Assembly: GCF_001553625.1 (NCBI RefSeq)
Contig: NZ_CP014230.1
Span: 124,001 to 188,000, forward strand
Length of the DNA: 64,000 bases
Source: Desulfomicrobium orale DSM 12838
GTDB lineage: Bacteria > Desulfobacterota > Desulfovibrionia > Desulfovibrionales > Desulfomicrobiaceae
Reading direction: 5' to 3'
Below the pieces are notes generated by a model. The model worked only from the letters and a program-made list of their open reading frames with translations, searched no databases and was not told the origin of the DNA. Positions 8,960 through 19,128 of the stretch are shown piece by piece. Each line of letters starts with the position of its first letter. Position 1 is the first letter of the stretch. The translations under genes and the position numbers were made by a program.

Positions 8960-9442
8960 TCAATTCACACTGCTGTGCTCATCTTGCATATGCAATCTCA
9001 GGGCCTGAGCCATCTGTTTTGTCTTGTCCGTATCTTTCCATTCCCCATATATATGCATCCAGGTATCGAATCCGTATATTTTTTGCATCAGTTGTTCTTC
9101 ATGCAAATTGATCCATGTGTCAAAAAGTTGCATCTCCACGGAAAATTCCTTGCTGTCGAGAACATCATTGATTGCGGCAGGCGGATATTTCACTCCGTCC
9201 ATATGGAGCTGTAAAAACTCCACAACAACCCGTTGAGACAGTTCAGGAGAAAGGGGCACTCCCTCCACTCTTTCAGCCAGCTCCCAATATTCAGAGAACT
9301 GGTCATGAACCTGCTTTCTCTGCTCTTCATTCAACGCAATGAAAAGTCTTCCATCCTTTTCTTCCACAAAATAGTATCTCAACCAGAATTCAAAATGAAA
9401 GACGTGGGATACATCTACCAACGCTCGATGATTCACAGACAT
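8960..9442 (-). CDS. Conserved-looking hypothetical protein, helical
   Basis: This is a 160-residue protein with GAGGAG as a strong ribosome binding site before the start at 9442. It has no signal peptide or membrane segment. It is acidic, rich in Trp, His and Phe (VFHFEFWLRYYF near the start; FDTWINLHEEQ and FDTWMHIYGEW near the end), and appears mostly helical. The near-repeat FDTWI/FDTWM separated by about 20 residues hints at a duplicated helix. I do not recognise the family. The gene is convergent with the methyltransferase and divergent from the MucR gene. Confidence 0.65.
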   Translation of the reverse strand: MSVNHRALVDVSHVFHFEFWLRYYFVEEKDGRLFIALNEEQRKQVHDQFSEYWELAERVEGVPLSPELSQRVVVEFLQLHMDGVKYPPAAINDVLDSKEFSVEMQLFDTWINLHEEQLMQKIYGFDTWMHIYGEWKDTDKTKQMAQALRLHMQDEHSSVN

Positions 9443-9531
9443 TTCAACTCCTCAAAAGTTATAGTAAAAATTATTAAAGCACACCTTCGTATGTATTTTT
9501 TACTCTAAATGCCATAAGCACTGTTCCACTG

Positions 9532-9560
9532 TTGACAGCTTGCCTAAACACATTTATTTA
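9532..9560 (+). promoter_or_regulatory. Sigma-70-type promoter of the MucR gene
   Basis: TTGACA (9532-9537) and TATTTA (9555-9560) are separated by exactly 17 bases. They lie 33 bases before a GGAGG ribosome binding site (9582-9586) and ATG 9594. This is among the best consensus promoters in the window. Confidence 0.65.
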
Positions 9561-9593
9561 TGGAAAAGACACTATGAAAACGGAGGATAAGCC

Positions 9594-9983
9594 ATGGAAG
9601 AGTATGTAACAAAAGCTCTTGAAATCGTTAAAGCTCAAGCCAGTGTACGCATCATGAGCGAAGAGGAACTGACTTCAATGGTACGCGCTCTGGCCCGTGA
9701 AATCCAGAATATTGCGGAAGGCGGTGAGCCCGAGGCCGCCAAACCTCTGGATCAGGGAGACGCCAAAAAAGCCATCCGGGAAAAAAGCGTGACGTGTATG
9801 GAATGCGGCAAATCTTTCCGCGTTCTGACCAAGCGTCACCTTGCCACTCACGACCTGACGCCCGAAGCCTACCGGGAAAAATGGGGCTACAAGAAGGGTA
9901 CGTCTCTGGTCGCCAAATCCCTGGCTCGCGAACGCCGCAAAAAAATGCAGGATATGCAGCTCTGGGAGAAACGGAAAAAGTAA
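9594..9983 (+). CDS. Ros/MucR-family zinc-finger transcriptional regulator
   Basis: This is a 129-residue protein. The C-terminal half has the prokaryotic zinc-finger pattern of Ros/MucR: VTCMECGKSF...KRHLATH, with Cys68, Cys71, His82 and His86 as zinc ligands. It is followed by the family signature HDLTPEAYREKWGYK and a basic tail (RERRKKMQDMQLWEKRKK). MucR proteins bind AT-rich minor-groove DNA and often silence surface-polysaccharide and horizontally acquired genes. That is relevant to the AT-rich islands in this window, but no direct link can be shown. The gene is monocistronic, with its own promoter and a terminator 6 bases after the stop. Confidence 0.92.
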   Translation: MEEYVTKALEIVKAQASVRIMSEEELTSMVRALAREIQNIAEGGEPEAAKPLDQGDAKKAIREKSVTCMECGKSFRVLTKRHLATHDLTPEAYREKWGYKKGTSLVAKSLARERRKKMQDMQLWEKRKK

Positions 9984-9988
9984 TAATG

Positions 9989-10015
9989 GGCGAAGCCTCC
10001 CGGCTTCGCCTTTCT
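9989..10015. terminator. Bidirectional intrinsic terminator
   Basis: The perfect 9-bp stem GGCGAAGCC/GGCTTCGCC (9989-9997 and 10002-10010) with a TCCC loop is followed by TTTCT. On the other strand it is followed by a T-rich stretch. It separates the convergent MucR and radical-SAM genes and can serve both. Confidence 0.85.
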
Positions 10016-10031
10016 CTCGCATCTTCCCCTG

Positions 10032-12584
10032 CTATCTGCCCTCCCCGCTTCCAAAGAACTGTTCCGCCTTGGTCAGGCTGGCTGACAGCAGGGAGAATTC
10101 CGAATCCACACTTTGCAGCACGAAAACGGGACTGACGTAAAGCCCGGTCCAGTCAAAATCAATGTTCCGGCCTTCCGCCGCAGGAGAAACACCAAGCACC
10201 AGAGGACGCACATCGATTTCCCCAGGCTCCCCTTTTTTGGTCCGCTTGGCCGCCATCCACACGGACGAATTCAGAAAAACGGATGCCCTTTCCAGGAACC
10301 GGTGTTCATCCGCTTCCTGCTCGAAACGCAGACAGTATCTTTCCCGCACGGCGATGGGTGCACGGCGCTGACAGGGCAGTTCCTCCACGCGCACGGCCCG
10401 CATGCCCGGCGGCAGCTCGGCGTTCAGCCGCTCCGGCAGCGGCGATGCATCCAGCCGGGAACGCACGAAAAAATCCATCCACTCGCAAATACTGCCCACG
10501 CCCACAGGCAGAGCGCGGGCAAATGACAGCATGGGGGCGGGATGAAAGCCCCCGGAAAAAGCCAAGGGTAGCCCCGCCCGGCGAAAGGCCCGTTCAAAAA
10601 TGCGCTGCAACTCCAGTTGGCTCAGATATGCGGCCTGGCCGGTCTTGGAGTACCAGAGCCGAAAACGCTGCTCCCGATGCTGCAGGTCCTCTCTGACGCC
10701 AGAATCCGGCACTGTTTGGGCTGGTTCTTCCTGATCCCGGGAAGCCCGGTTCAGCACCGGCCGAATGGAACTTGCGGCCCCCTGGCGGGACAGCTGCGAC
10801 TGCCGCCCGTCCATATTGCAGACCCCGCATGTCCGGCAGGCAGAATAGCGGCAATCCGGCGTAATGCGGCCGTCCATGGCGCGGCGCAGCTCCATACGTA
10901 AAAAACCGGCGCTGACTCCGGAATCGAGATGATCCCAAGGCAACGGGCTATCAAGATCCCGCGCTTGGAGATACCCGGCCGGATCGATGCCCGCCTCGGT
11001 GAAAGCTTCCTGCCACACATCGAAGCGCAGCTGGTCCGACCAGCTGGTGAAGGTCGCTCCTCTGGAGTAGGCCGCTTCCACGGCGGCGGACAGCCTCCGG
11101 TCCCCCCGGGAGAAAACACCCTCCAGAAAGGTCATGTGGGAGTGATGCCACTTCAGCTTGAGCTTGCGGTAAGGTTTGAAGATGGAGCGCAGATACGCAA
11201 TGCGTTCCTCCACTTCGGCCATGGAAAGCTGCTGCTCCCACTGAAAGGGCGTATGCGGCTTGGGCACGAAGGGCGATACCGCCGCCGTGACCTGCAATCT
11301 TTTGGCCTTGGGGCCGGCGCAACCAGCCACTTTCAGACAGAGATCGAGAATACCGTCCAGATCAGCCGTCTCTTCCGTGGGCAGACCGATCATGAAGTAC
11401 AGTTTGACCTGTTGCCATCCCAGGGAAAAAGCCCGGCTTACGTGGTCGAGAAGCGCCTCCTCGGTCACGCCCTTGTTGATGACGTCACGCAGACGCTGGG
11501 TGCCCGCCTCCGGGGCCAGGGTCAGACCCGTATGCCTGATGCGGCTCATGAGGCGCATCAGGTCTTCCGAAACCGAGCCCACCCGCAGGGACGGCAGGGA
11601 AATGGACACCTGTTCCTGACGGCAACGCGCGTAGGAGGACGCGAAAAGAGCCTCCAGGGTGCTGAAATCGCCCGTGCTGAGAGACAGAAAGGACAGTTCC
11701 TCGCTGCCCGTCCCGGCCAGACCCTGAGCAATGATCTCGCCCAGCACATCCACCCGCCTCTCACGCACCGGCCGGTAGATCATGCCTGCCTGACAGAACC
11801 GGCATCCTCTGGTGCATCCTCTGGCGATCTCCACGGAAAAACGGTCATGTACGGGTTTTCCGAACGGCACCACCTGCCTGACAGGAAAGGCAACACCATT
11901 CATGTCCGGCACGATACGTTTTTCCGGCCGATCCTTCCACCCGTCCAAAGGGCGCAGGCCGCCCGCGCCGTCTTCCTCGAAAAAAGCGGGGACATACACT
12001 CCGGGCAGTGCTTCCAGACGGCGCAAAGTCTCTTCCCGCTCCCAGCCCCCTTCTTTGGCCAGGGCCAGAAGCTCCAGTATCTCGGGCACGATCTCCTCGC
12101 CGTCCCCAAGAACCATCGCATCCAGAAAAGGCGCCAGAGGCTCGGCGTTGAAGGTACAGCCTCCCCCCGCAATGACGAAAGGATCGCCCGTGCCGCGCCG
12201 CGCCGCATGCAGGGGGATGCCGCCCAGATCGAGCATGTACAGCACGTTGGTGTAGCACAGTTCGTGGGTGAGGCTGAACAGTACCGCATCCGTGGCGGAC
12301 AGGGGCGTATCGCTCTCCAGAGTGGCCAGCGGCTCGCCATGGGCGCGCAGCACGGCCGCCACGTCCTCGGTGGGCGCGAAGGTCCGCTCAGCGTAAAAGT
12401 TCTCGCGGGCATTGACGATGTCGTAGAGGATCTTCTGCCCCAGATACGACATGCCCACCTCGTACAGGTCGGGAAAAGCCAGGGCCACATGAGCGCGCAT
12501 AACGGACGGGTCCTTGTGCACGCTGTTGATTTCCGTGCCCAGATAGTGACTGGGCCGGGAAAATAGGGGGAGAAGTCTTTTCAT
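10032..12584 (-). CDS. Radical SAM protein fused to DUF2344 domain (TIGR03960/TIGR03936 type)
   Basis: This is an 850-residue protein. The N-terminal 200 residues resemble a cobalamin-binding-like domain (VALAFPDLYEVGMSYLGQKIL). The radical SAM core follows, with the cluster motif GCTRGCRFC (Cys257, Cys261, Cys264). The C-terminal 230 residues form the DUF2344 module (FRLWYSKTGQAAYLSQLELQ). The same two-part fusion is widespread in Desulfovibrionales and clostridia, often near rne/rplU-type genes, and its reaction is unknown. A role in tRNA or ribosome-related modification has been suggested only by association. A small Lsm-like ORF lies upstream on the same strand. Confidence 0.88.
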   Translation of the reverse strand: MKRLLPLFSRPSHYLGTEINSVHKDPSVMRAHVALAFPDLYEVGMSYLGQKILYDIVNARENFYAERTFAPTEDVAAVLRAHGEPLATLESDTPLSATDAVLFSLTHELCYTNVLYMLDLGGIPLHAARRGTGDPFVIAGGGCTFNAEPLAPFLDAMVLGDGEEIVPEILELLALAKEGGWEREETLRRLEALPGVYVPAFFEEDGAGGLRPLDGWKDRPEKRIVPDMNGVAFPVRQVVPFGKPVHDRFSVEIARGCTRGCRFCQAGMIYRPVRERRVDVLGEIIAQGLAGTGSEELSFLSLSTGDFSTLEALFASSYARCRQEQVSISLPSLRVGSVSEDLMRLMSRIRHTGLTLAPEAGTQRLRDVINKGVTEEALLDHVSRAFSLGWQQVKLYFMIGLPTEETADLDGILDLCLKVAGCAGPKAKRLQVTAAVSPFVPKPHTPFQWEQQLSMAEVEERIAYLRSIFKPYRKLKLKWHHSHMTFLEGVFSRGDRRLSAAVEAAYSRGATFTSWSDQLRFDVWQEAFTEAGIDPAGYLQARDLDSPLPWDHLDSGVSAGFLRMELRRAMDGRITPDCRYSACRTCGVCNMDGRQSQLSRQGAASSIRPVLNRASRDQEEPAQTVPDSGVREDLQHREQRFRLWYSKTGQAAYLSQLELQRIFERAFRRAGLPLAFSGGFHPAPMLSFARALPVGVGSICEWMDFFVRSRLDASPLPERLNAELPPGMRAVRVEELPCQRRAPIAVRERYCLRFEQEADEHRFLERASVFLNSSVWMAAKRTKKGEPGEIDVRPLVLGVSPAAEGRNIDFDWTGLYVSPVFVLQSVDSEFSLLSASLTKAEQFFGSGEGR

Positions 12585-12620
12585 GCGGTCCGAAATGGCC
12601 GAATGGATGGTGGCAATACG

Positions 12621-12660
12621 CTCCGGCGGAGCCTCTGATCTGCGAGACTTCCCGCCGGAG
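12621..12660. other. Long-loop inverted repeat upstream of the radical SAM gene
   Basis: The arms CTCCGGCGG (12621-12629) and CCGCCGGAG (12652-12660) flank a 22-base loop in the gap between the small Lsm-like gene and the radical SAM gene. There is no T-run on either side, so it is not a clear terminator. It could weakly separate the two transcripts. Confidence 0.35.
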
Positions 12661-12726
12661 CTTCCTTCGATGCTGGAAATCGGCCGCGGCCAGGCATCAG
12701 GGAGGCAAATGACGGCCGTGCGTCCG

Positions 12727-13077
12727 CTATTTTTTCAGAAACTTGCTGAAATCTGCGATATTGCCGCCGCCAGGACCACCCAGATTGTGCAGCCCGCCGG
12801 GAGCGGACAAAGTCAGATTGGTGCTGGCCTCGAGGTATTTGGTCTTCAGTTCCTCGGGTGTGGATTTGTACTGGAAAAGAACGTGCTTCACCTCTATTTC
12901 CCCGGCCATTTCCTGATCGAAAGGATAGCCGAAGGGCAACAGAAGCATCTGCACGCCGCCCTGAGCCGTGGGAATCGTCTGCAGGACGGCCGGATCGCGG
13001 ATCACCCCGGCTTCCTGATCCCATTTGCCCAGCACCATCTCGCCGTTCACCAGTTTTACCAGTCTGATATCGTACAT
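12727..13077 (-). CDS. Small Lsm/Sm-like hypothetical protein
   Basis: This is a 116-residue protein with GAGGTGA as an excellent ribosome binding site. The N-terminal 60 residues (MYDIRLVKLVNGEMVLGKWDQEAG and VQMLLLPFGYPF) look like a small five-stranded beta barrel of the Sm-like type. The tail is glycine-rich (GGLHNLGGPGGGNIADFSKFLKK). Families with this appearance are annotated only as hypothetical in Desulfovibrio-type genomes. A nucleic-acid-binding role is a guess from fold impression. It lies 142 bases upstream of the radical SAM gene on the same strand. Confidence 0.65.
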   Translation of the reverse strand: MYDIRLVKLVNGEMVLGKWDQEAGVIRDPAVLQTIPTAQGGVQMLLLPFGYPFDQEMAGEIEVKHVLFQYKSTPEELKTKYLEASTNLTLSAPGGLHNLGGPGGGNIADFSKFLKK

Positions 13078-13493
13078 AGGTCACCTCGTCTTGCTCTCGC
13101 GCCGCATTGGGACGCGAAAATCGTGAATCGTCACGTCTATGGAGCCCACCTCACCCTGTCAAGGACACTTCCCAACCATGCCGGACAAGCGTCCCACGGC
13201 GTCGGAAACTCCGGATGACTGACCCGCCCGGCAGATTCAAGATGGAAGGCGACATGCATGGATTTCCGGCGGACCGCCGGACGCATCTTTCCGGTCTTGA
13301 AGACGCCCCATTCTTGACGAACGCGGCCACTCCGGGCATGAGGCGTCCATGCACGAAACTTCAGGCACCATGGTATCTTTCATATTTACCGCCCCCTGAC
13401 GCGGGGCCACGGTGCGACGCGCAGCGCGCGAATTTTCCGATGCCGTGAACAGCCCCATGTTCACGGCATTTTTGTTTTCAAACGGAGGTCCTC
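13078..13493. other. Leader/intergenic region upstream of the phenylacetate-CoA ligase gene
   Basis: This gap between divergent genes holds no long ORF. A 16-codon ATG ORF with three aromatic codons (13349-13399) is followed by a GC-rich segment and then a strong terminator hairpin (13440-13478), immediately before the paaK ribosome binding site. No convincing promoter hexamers were seen. TTGACG at 13314-13319 is a possible -35 without a good -10. Confidence 0.4.
13440..13478 (+). terminator. Strong intrinsic terminator just ahead of paaK (possible attenuator)
   Basis: An 11-bp perfect stem (ATGCCGTGAAC at 13440-13450, complement at 13459-13469) with an 8-base loop is followed by TTTTGTTTT. 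It ends only about 6 bases before GGAGG (13485-13489) of the ligase gene. Either it ends an upstream transcript or it acts as a conditional terminator in the leader. Confidence 0.8.
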
Positions 13494-14795
13494 ATGCTCT
13501 ACGACATACCCAGCGAAACCATGCCCAGGGAAGAGCTGGAAGCGCTGCAACTGCGCCGCCTCAAATCCATGCTGGAGAAAGTCTATTACAACGTGCCGTT
13601 CTATCAGAACAAATTCAACGGCGCGGGCGTCCGGCCAGAAAACATCCGCTCCCTGGACGACATCAGGCGGCTGCCCTTTACCGAGAAGCAGGACCTGCGC
13701 GACAACTATCCTTACGGTCTGTTCGCCGTGCCCAGAGACAACGTGGTCCGGGTGCACGCCTCCTCCGGCACCACCGGCAAGGCCACGGTGGTAGGCTACA
13801 CCCAGCGCGACGTGAACAACTGGGCCGAACTCATGGCCCGGTCCCTCATGTGCGCCGGCTGCCGGCGCAGTGACATCGTGCACAACGCCTACGGATACGG
13901 TCTCTTCACCGGGGGCCTCGGCATGCATTACGGCGTGGAGCGGCTGGGGGCGACCATCCTGCCCGTTTCCGGCGGCGGCACCAGACGTCAGGTCATGCTC
14001 ATGAACGATTTCGGCTCCACGGTGCTGTGCAGCACGCCATCCTACGCCCTGTTTCTGAGCGAATCCATCCGCGAGGCGGGCCTCGACATCGCCGATCTCA
14101 AGCTGCACACGGGCATTTTCGGCGCGGAACCCTGGAGCGAGAACATGCGCGCCGAAATCGAGTCCAAGCTTCAGATCAAGGCTCTGGACATCTACGGGCT
14201 GTCCGAAATCATGGGGCCCGGCGTGGGCATCGAATGCAGCGACGCTCAGGACGGCCTGCATGTCTGGGAAGACCATTTTCTGGTGGAGATCATCGATCCG
14301 GAGACGGGCGAGCCGCTGCCTCCGGGCGAACCAGGAGAGCTGGTCGTCACCACCCTCGCCAAGGAGGCCCAGCCTCTGGTCCGCTACCGCACCCGCGACA
14401 TGACCCGCATCAACGAAATACCCTGTAAATGCGGCCGCACCCACCGCCGCATAGAGCGCATCCGGGGCCGCAGCGACGACATGCTGATCATCCGGGGCGT
14501 CAATGTCTTCCCGCAGCAGATCGAGGCCATCCTGCTGGAAACCCAGGGCATCACCCCGCACTACCAGCTCATTCTGAGCCGGGAGGGCAGCCTCGACATT
14601 CTGGAAGTCAAGGTCGAAGTGGATGAAAAGCTCTTCTCCGACGAGATCAAATATTTACAGCGCATTGAAGGCAAGATACGAAAAAATATAAAGGAATTTC
14701 TGGGCGTCACCGCCAAGGTGACCCTGTCCGAACCCCGGAGCATCGAGCGCTCCGAAGGCAAAGCCAGGCGGATTGTCGATCTGCGCAATGTATAA
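13494..14795 (+). CDS. paaK: Phenylacetate-CoA ligase
   Basis: This is a 433-residue protein of normal length for the family. The AMP-binding motif is [16 protein letters not shown] (about residues 85-100). [17 protein letters not shown] carries the adenylate-binding core, and RYRTRDMT and [21 protein letters not shown] mark the hinge and C-terminal domain. The enzyme activates phenylacetate or other aryl acids to the CoA thioester, using ATP. In sulfate reducers the gene usually sits with an ACT-domain gene and indolepyruvate ferredoxin oxidoreductase, and serves aromatic amino-acid conversion in either direction. The ACT gene follows 33 bases downstream. A terminator-like hairpin sits right before its GGAGG. 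Confidence 0.93.
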   Translation: MLYDIPSETMPREELEALQLRRLKSMLEKVYYNVPFYQNKFNGAGVRPENIRSLDDIRRLPFTEKQDLRDNYPYGLFAVPRDNVVRVHASSGTTGKATVVGYTQRDVNNWAELMARSLMCAGCRRSDIVHNAYGYGLFTGGLGMHYGVERLGATILPVSGGGTRRQVMLMNDFGSTVLCSTPSYALFLSESIREAGLDIADLKLHTGIFGAEPWSENMRAEIESKLQIKALDIYGLSEIMGPGVGIECSDAQDGLHVWEDHFLVEIIDPETGEPLPPGEPGELVVTTLAKEAQPLVRYRTRDMTRINEIPCKCGRTHRRIERIRGRSDDMLIIRGVNVFPQQIEAILLETQGITPHYQLILSREGSLDILEVKVEVDEKLFSDEIKYLQRIEGKIRKNIKEFLGVTAKVTLSEPRSIERSEGKARRIVDLRNV

Positions 14796-14828
14796 CCGGG
14801 TGGGACTTCCTGCCCCGGACCGGGAGGC

Positions 14829-15263
14829 ATGATGAAAGTGGAACAGATTTCGGTCTTTCTGGAAAACCGGGCCGGCCGCCTGGCCGAAGTGACCAGGACT
14901 CTGGCTGAGAACAACGTGAATATCCGGGCTCTTTCCCTGGCCGACACTTCGGATTTCGGCATCCTGCGCCTCATCGTCACGGATAACGAAAAAGCCAAGG
15001 AGGCGCTGAAAGCCAAGGGATTCACTGTCGGCCGGACCAACGTGGTGGCCGCCGAAGTGGGCGACAATCCCGGCGGCCTGCACAACATTCTGGAGATGCT
15101 GGCCGTCGGCAACGTCAACGTGGAATACATGTACGCCTTTGTGACCCAGAGCGGGCACAACGCCGTGCTGGTCTTCCGCTTCGACCAGACGGACAAGGCC
15201 ATCGAAGTGCTGCGCTCCAACGGCGTCCGCATTCTGTCCGGCGAAGAACTCTACGCCCTCTGA
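14829..15263 (+). CDS. Tandem ACT-domain protein
   Basis: This is a 144-residue protein made almost wholly of two ACT domains. The first (about 1-70) begins [33 protein letters not shown]. The second (about 70-140) contains [30 protein letters not shown] pairs bind amino acids and act as sensors. Its consistent partnership with phenylacetate-CoA ligase suggests it senses an aromatic or branched amino acid to control this branch. No catalytic domain is attached. It is followed after 20 bases by a hairpin terminator. Confidence 0.9.
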   Translation: MMKVEQISVFLENRAGRLAEVTRTLAENNVNIRALSLADTSDFGILRLIVTDNEKAKEALKAKGFTVGRTNVVAAEVGDNPGGLHNILEMLAVGNVNVEYMYAFVTQSGHNAVLVFRFDQTDKAIEVLRSNGVRILSGEELYAL

Positions 15264-15283
15264 GCCGCAGCCTCCAGATGAAA

Positions 15284-15307
15284 GAGGCCGGGACAAACCC
15301 CGGCCTC
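15284..15307. terminator. Hairpin terminator between ACT gene and selB
   Basis: The 9-bp stem GAGGCCGGG/CCCGGCCTC (15284-15292, 15299-15307) with a 6-base loop lies between the convergent genes. The minus-strand side is followed by TTTC and the plus side has no T-run. It probably serves mainly selB. Confidence 0.6.
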
Positions 15308-15348
15308 CTGTGAAAGTTCCGAAAAAATCCACTCTCTCGGAGCCGCTG

Positions 15349-17253
<1,905 letters not shown>

Positions 17254-17264
17254 GAGCGTCTCCT

Positions 17265-18614
17265 TCAGCTTCGGTAGAACGCGCCGTAGGCAAGAACCGC
17301 GGCGTACAGGTCGGCCTTGGAGCTGACCTCGAAAGGACTGTGCATGGACAGGACGCCGGGCCCGAAATCGATGACGTCCATGCCGTACACCGCCAGCTCC
17401 CTGGCCACGGTTCCTCCGCCGCCCTCGTCCACCTTGCCTATCTCGGCCATCTGCCAGGGAATATCCTCCCGCGACAGAAGAGCGCGGAACCAGGCCACAT
17501 ATTCGGCGTCGGCCTCGCTGGCACCGTACTTGCCGCCATGTCCCGTGAATTTGGAGAACACCGGCCCGAAGCCCAGCAGCGAGGCATTGTATTTGTCGTG
17601 CACGTCCTGATAATCCGGGTCCAGGGGCGCGTGCACGTCGGCGGATACGGCCTTGGTCCGGCTCAGGACGTGACGTGGCCGGGTTGCGGGCTCGCCCGCC
17701 TCCAGAATATCGGCCAGAGCGTACTCCAGAAATCTGGACCGGGCACCGGCCGCTCCGTCGGAGCCGATTTCTTCCTTGTCCCACAGCACCAGAGCCTGAG
17801 TGTATTCCGAAGCCGGAGCCTCCCAGAAGGCCCGGCAGGCTGCGAAAACGCACAGACGGTCATCCTGACCGTATCCGCCGAGCAGGGCACGGTCCAGTCC
17901 CACGAACCGGGCCCGGCCAGCGGGAACAATCTGGAGTTCGGCGCTGAACAGGTCTTCCTCCTGGAAGCCGTACGCCGCATGCAGAACCTCCAGCACATGG
18001 CGGCGGACCTTCCCGTCTTCTTCCGTTTCCGCCGGGGCGTGCCCCACGGCCACGTTCAGCTTTTCGCCCGGAAACGCCTTGTCCACGGTTTCCTCACGCT
18101 GCCTGCGGGACAGATGAGGCAGCAGATCGAGCACCGTCAGCACCGGATCGTTTTCGTCTTCTCCCACGCAAACCGGGACGGTCCGGCCGTTCTTCAGGAT
18201 GACCACGCCATGCAGGGCCAGCGGCCGGGCCAGCCACTGGTATTTCTTGATGCCGCCGTAGTAATGGGTTTTCATCAGGCCCACTTCGCAGGCCTCGTGC
18301 AGCGGATGCTGTTTCAGATCCAGGTGCGGGGTATCCACATGGGCAGCGATGAGCCGCAGTCCGTCGCCCAGAGGCCGGGCTCCCTTTCTGACCAGCAGGG
18401 CGGCCTTGGAGCGAAACGGCATGATGATCCGCGAGGCGCCCGGGTCTTCGGAAAAGCCATGTTCCTCCGCTCGCTCCCGGACCCAGGCGATGGTTTCGCG
18501 CTCGGTTTTGCAGACGCTCAGAAAGTCAAGATAGTCCCCGGCCAGCCGGCCCATGGCCGCCCTGTCCTCGCCGGAAGCATAGCGCTCCCAGCAGTTCACC
18601 GCCTTGTATTCCAT
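17265..18614 (-). CDS. M18-family aspartyl aminopeptidase
   Basis: This is a 449-residue protein from ATG 18614, with GGAGG upstream. The frame is open further upstream but lacks a better site. M18 metal-binding and catalytic motifs are visible: IAAHVDTPHLDLK, LWDKEEIGSDGAAG, and the C-terminal segment GPVFSKFTGHGGKYG plus IGKVDEGGGGTVA and GPGVLSMHSPFEVSSKADLY. The dodecameric cytosolic enzymes of this family remove N-terminal acidic or other residues from peptides using two zinc ions. It is followed by selB after 11 bases, so co-transcription is likely though no functional link is known. Confidence 0.92.
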   Translation of the reverse strand: MEYKAVNCWERYASGEDRAAMGRLAGDYLDFLSVCKTERETIAWVRERAEEHGFSEDPGASRIIMPFRSKAALLVRKGARPLGDGLRLIAAHVDTPHLDLKQHPLHEACEVGLMKTHYYGGIKKYQWLARPLALHGVVILKNGRTVPVCVGEDENDPVLTVLDLLPHLSRRQREETVDKAFPGEKLNVAVGHAPAETEEDGKVRRHVLEVLHAAYGFQEEDLFSAELQIVPAGRARFVGLDRALLGGYGQDDRLCVFAACRAFWEAPASEYTQALVLWDKEEIGSDGAAGARSRFLEYALADILEAGEPATRPRHVLSRTKAVSADVHAPLDPDYQDVHDKYNASLLGFGPVFSKFTGHGGKYGASEADAEYVAWFRALLSREDIPWQMAEIGKVDEGGGGTVARELAVYGMDVIDFGPGVLSMHSPFEVSSKADLYAAVLAYGAFYRS

Positions 18615-18778
18615 AACTTGGCCTCCTCGAAAACCACACCCCGAAAAACACTGCGCCGTCGCGGCGGAGCAGGGTCTATGAAAAAGGGGAGCGGAATTTC
18701 TCCTGCTCCCCCAAGCATCCATGATCTTCCGGGCGGCAGTCAGCGCGCCGGAAAGACAATATCGTTCTCCGATCTTTT

Positions 18779-19084
18779 TCAGCCGTCGCGGTCCGGACCG
18801 CTCCCGAGGCATTTCTTCCGCTCATCCGTGTAATGCCACCAGGGCCTCGGCTCCCCGCCATCCATGAAACGCGTAATGGAGATGAAAACATCCAGCACGC
18901 ACGGGTCGTGTCTCACCCCGGTCTTCCCGCAGAGCTCCTCGTACAGATCGTACGGAGACCGGCCTTTGAGCTGGCCCGGTTCGGTGATGCCCAGCATACG
19001 CAGATCCGCCGCCGTCGCCGGGCCGACGTTGGGCAGATCGGTGAGCTTTTCGAGCCTGCTTCTGGTCACTTTTTCAGGATTCAT
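18779..19084 (-). CDS. Helix-hairpin-helix protein (Cdd1/pathogenicity-locus type)
   Basis: This is a 101-residue protein. It contains a helix-hairpin-helix, TDLPNVGPATAADLRMLGITEPGQLKGRSPYDLYEELC, followed by a tail with CVLDVFISITRFM and EPRPWWHYTDERK. This matches the small Cdd1/PF11731-type family of unknown function. ATG 19084 begins the family-like N-terminus. An upstream GTG at 19132 overlaps the S1 gene stop (GTGA) and would add 16 residues, and it remains possible. The gene directly follows the S1 gene on the same strand. Confidence 0.75.
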   Translation of the reverse strand: MNPEKVTRSRLEKLTDLPNVGPATAADLRMLGITEPGQLKGRSPYDLYEELCGKTGVRHDPCVLDVFISITRFMDGGEPRPWWHYTDERKKCLGSGPDRDG

Positions 19085-19128
19085 TGCACAGATCGGAAGT
19101 TCATCAGGCCGCGACCGGTAAAATACAG

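Noticed and set aside
10929-12566. 545-codon plus-strand ORF opposite the radical SAM gene
   Set aside because: Antisense shadow; the opposite strand carries clear radical SAM and DUF2344 motifs.
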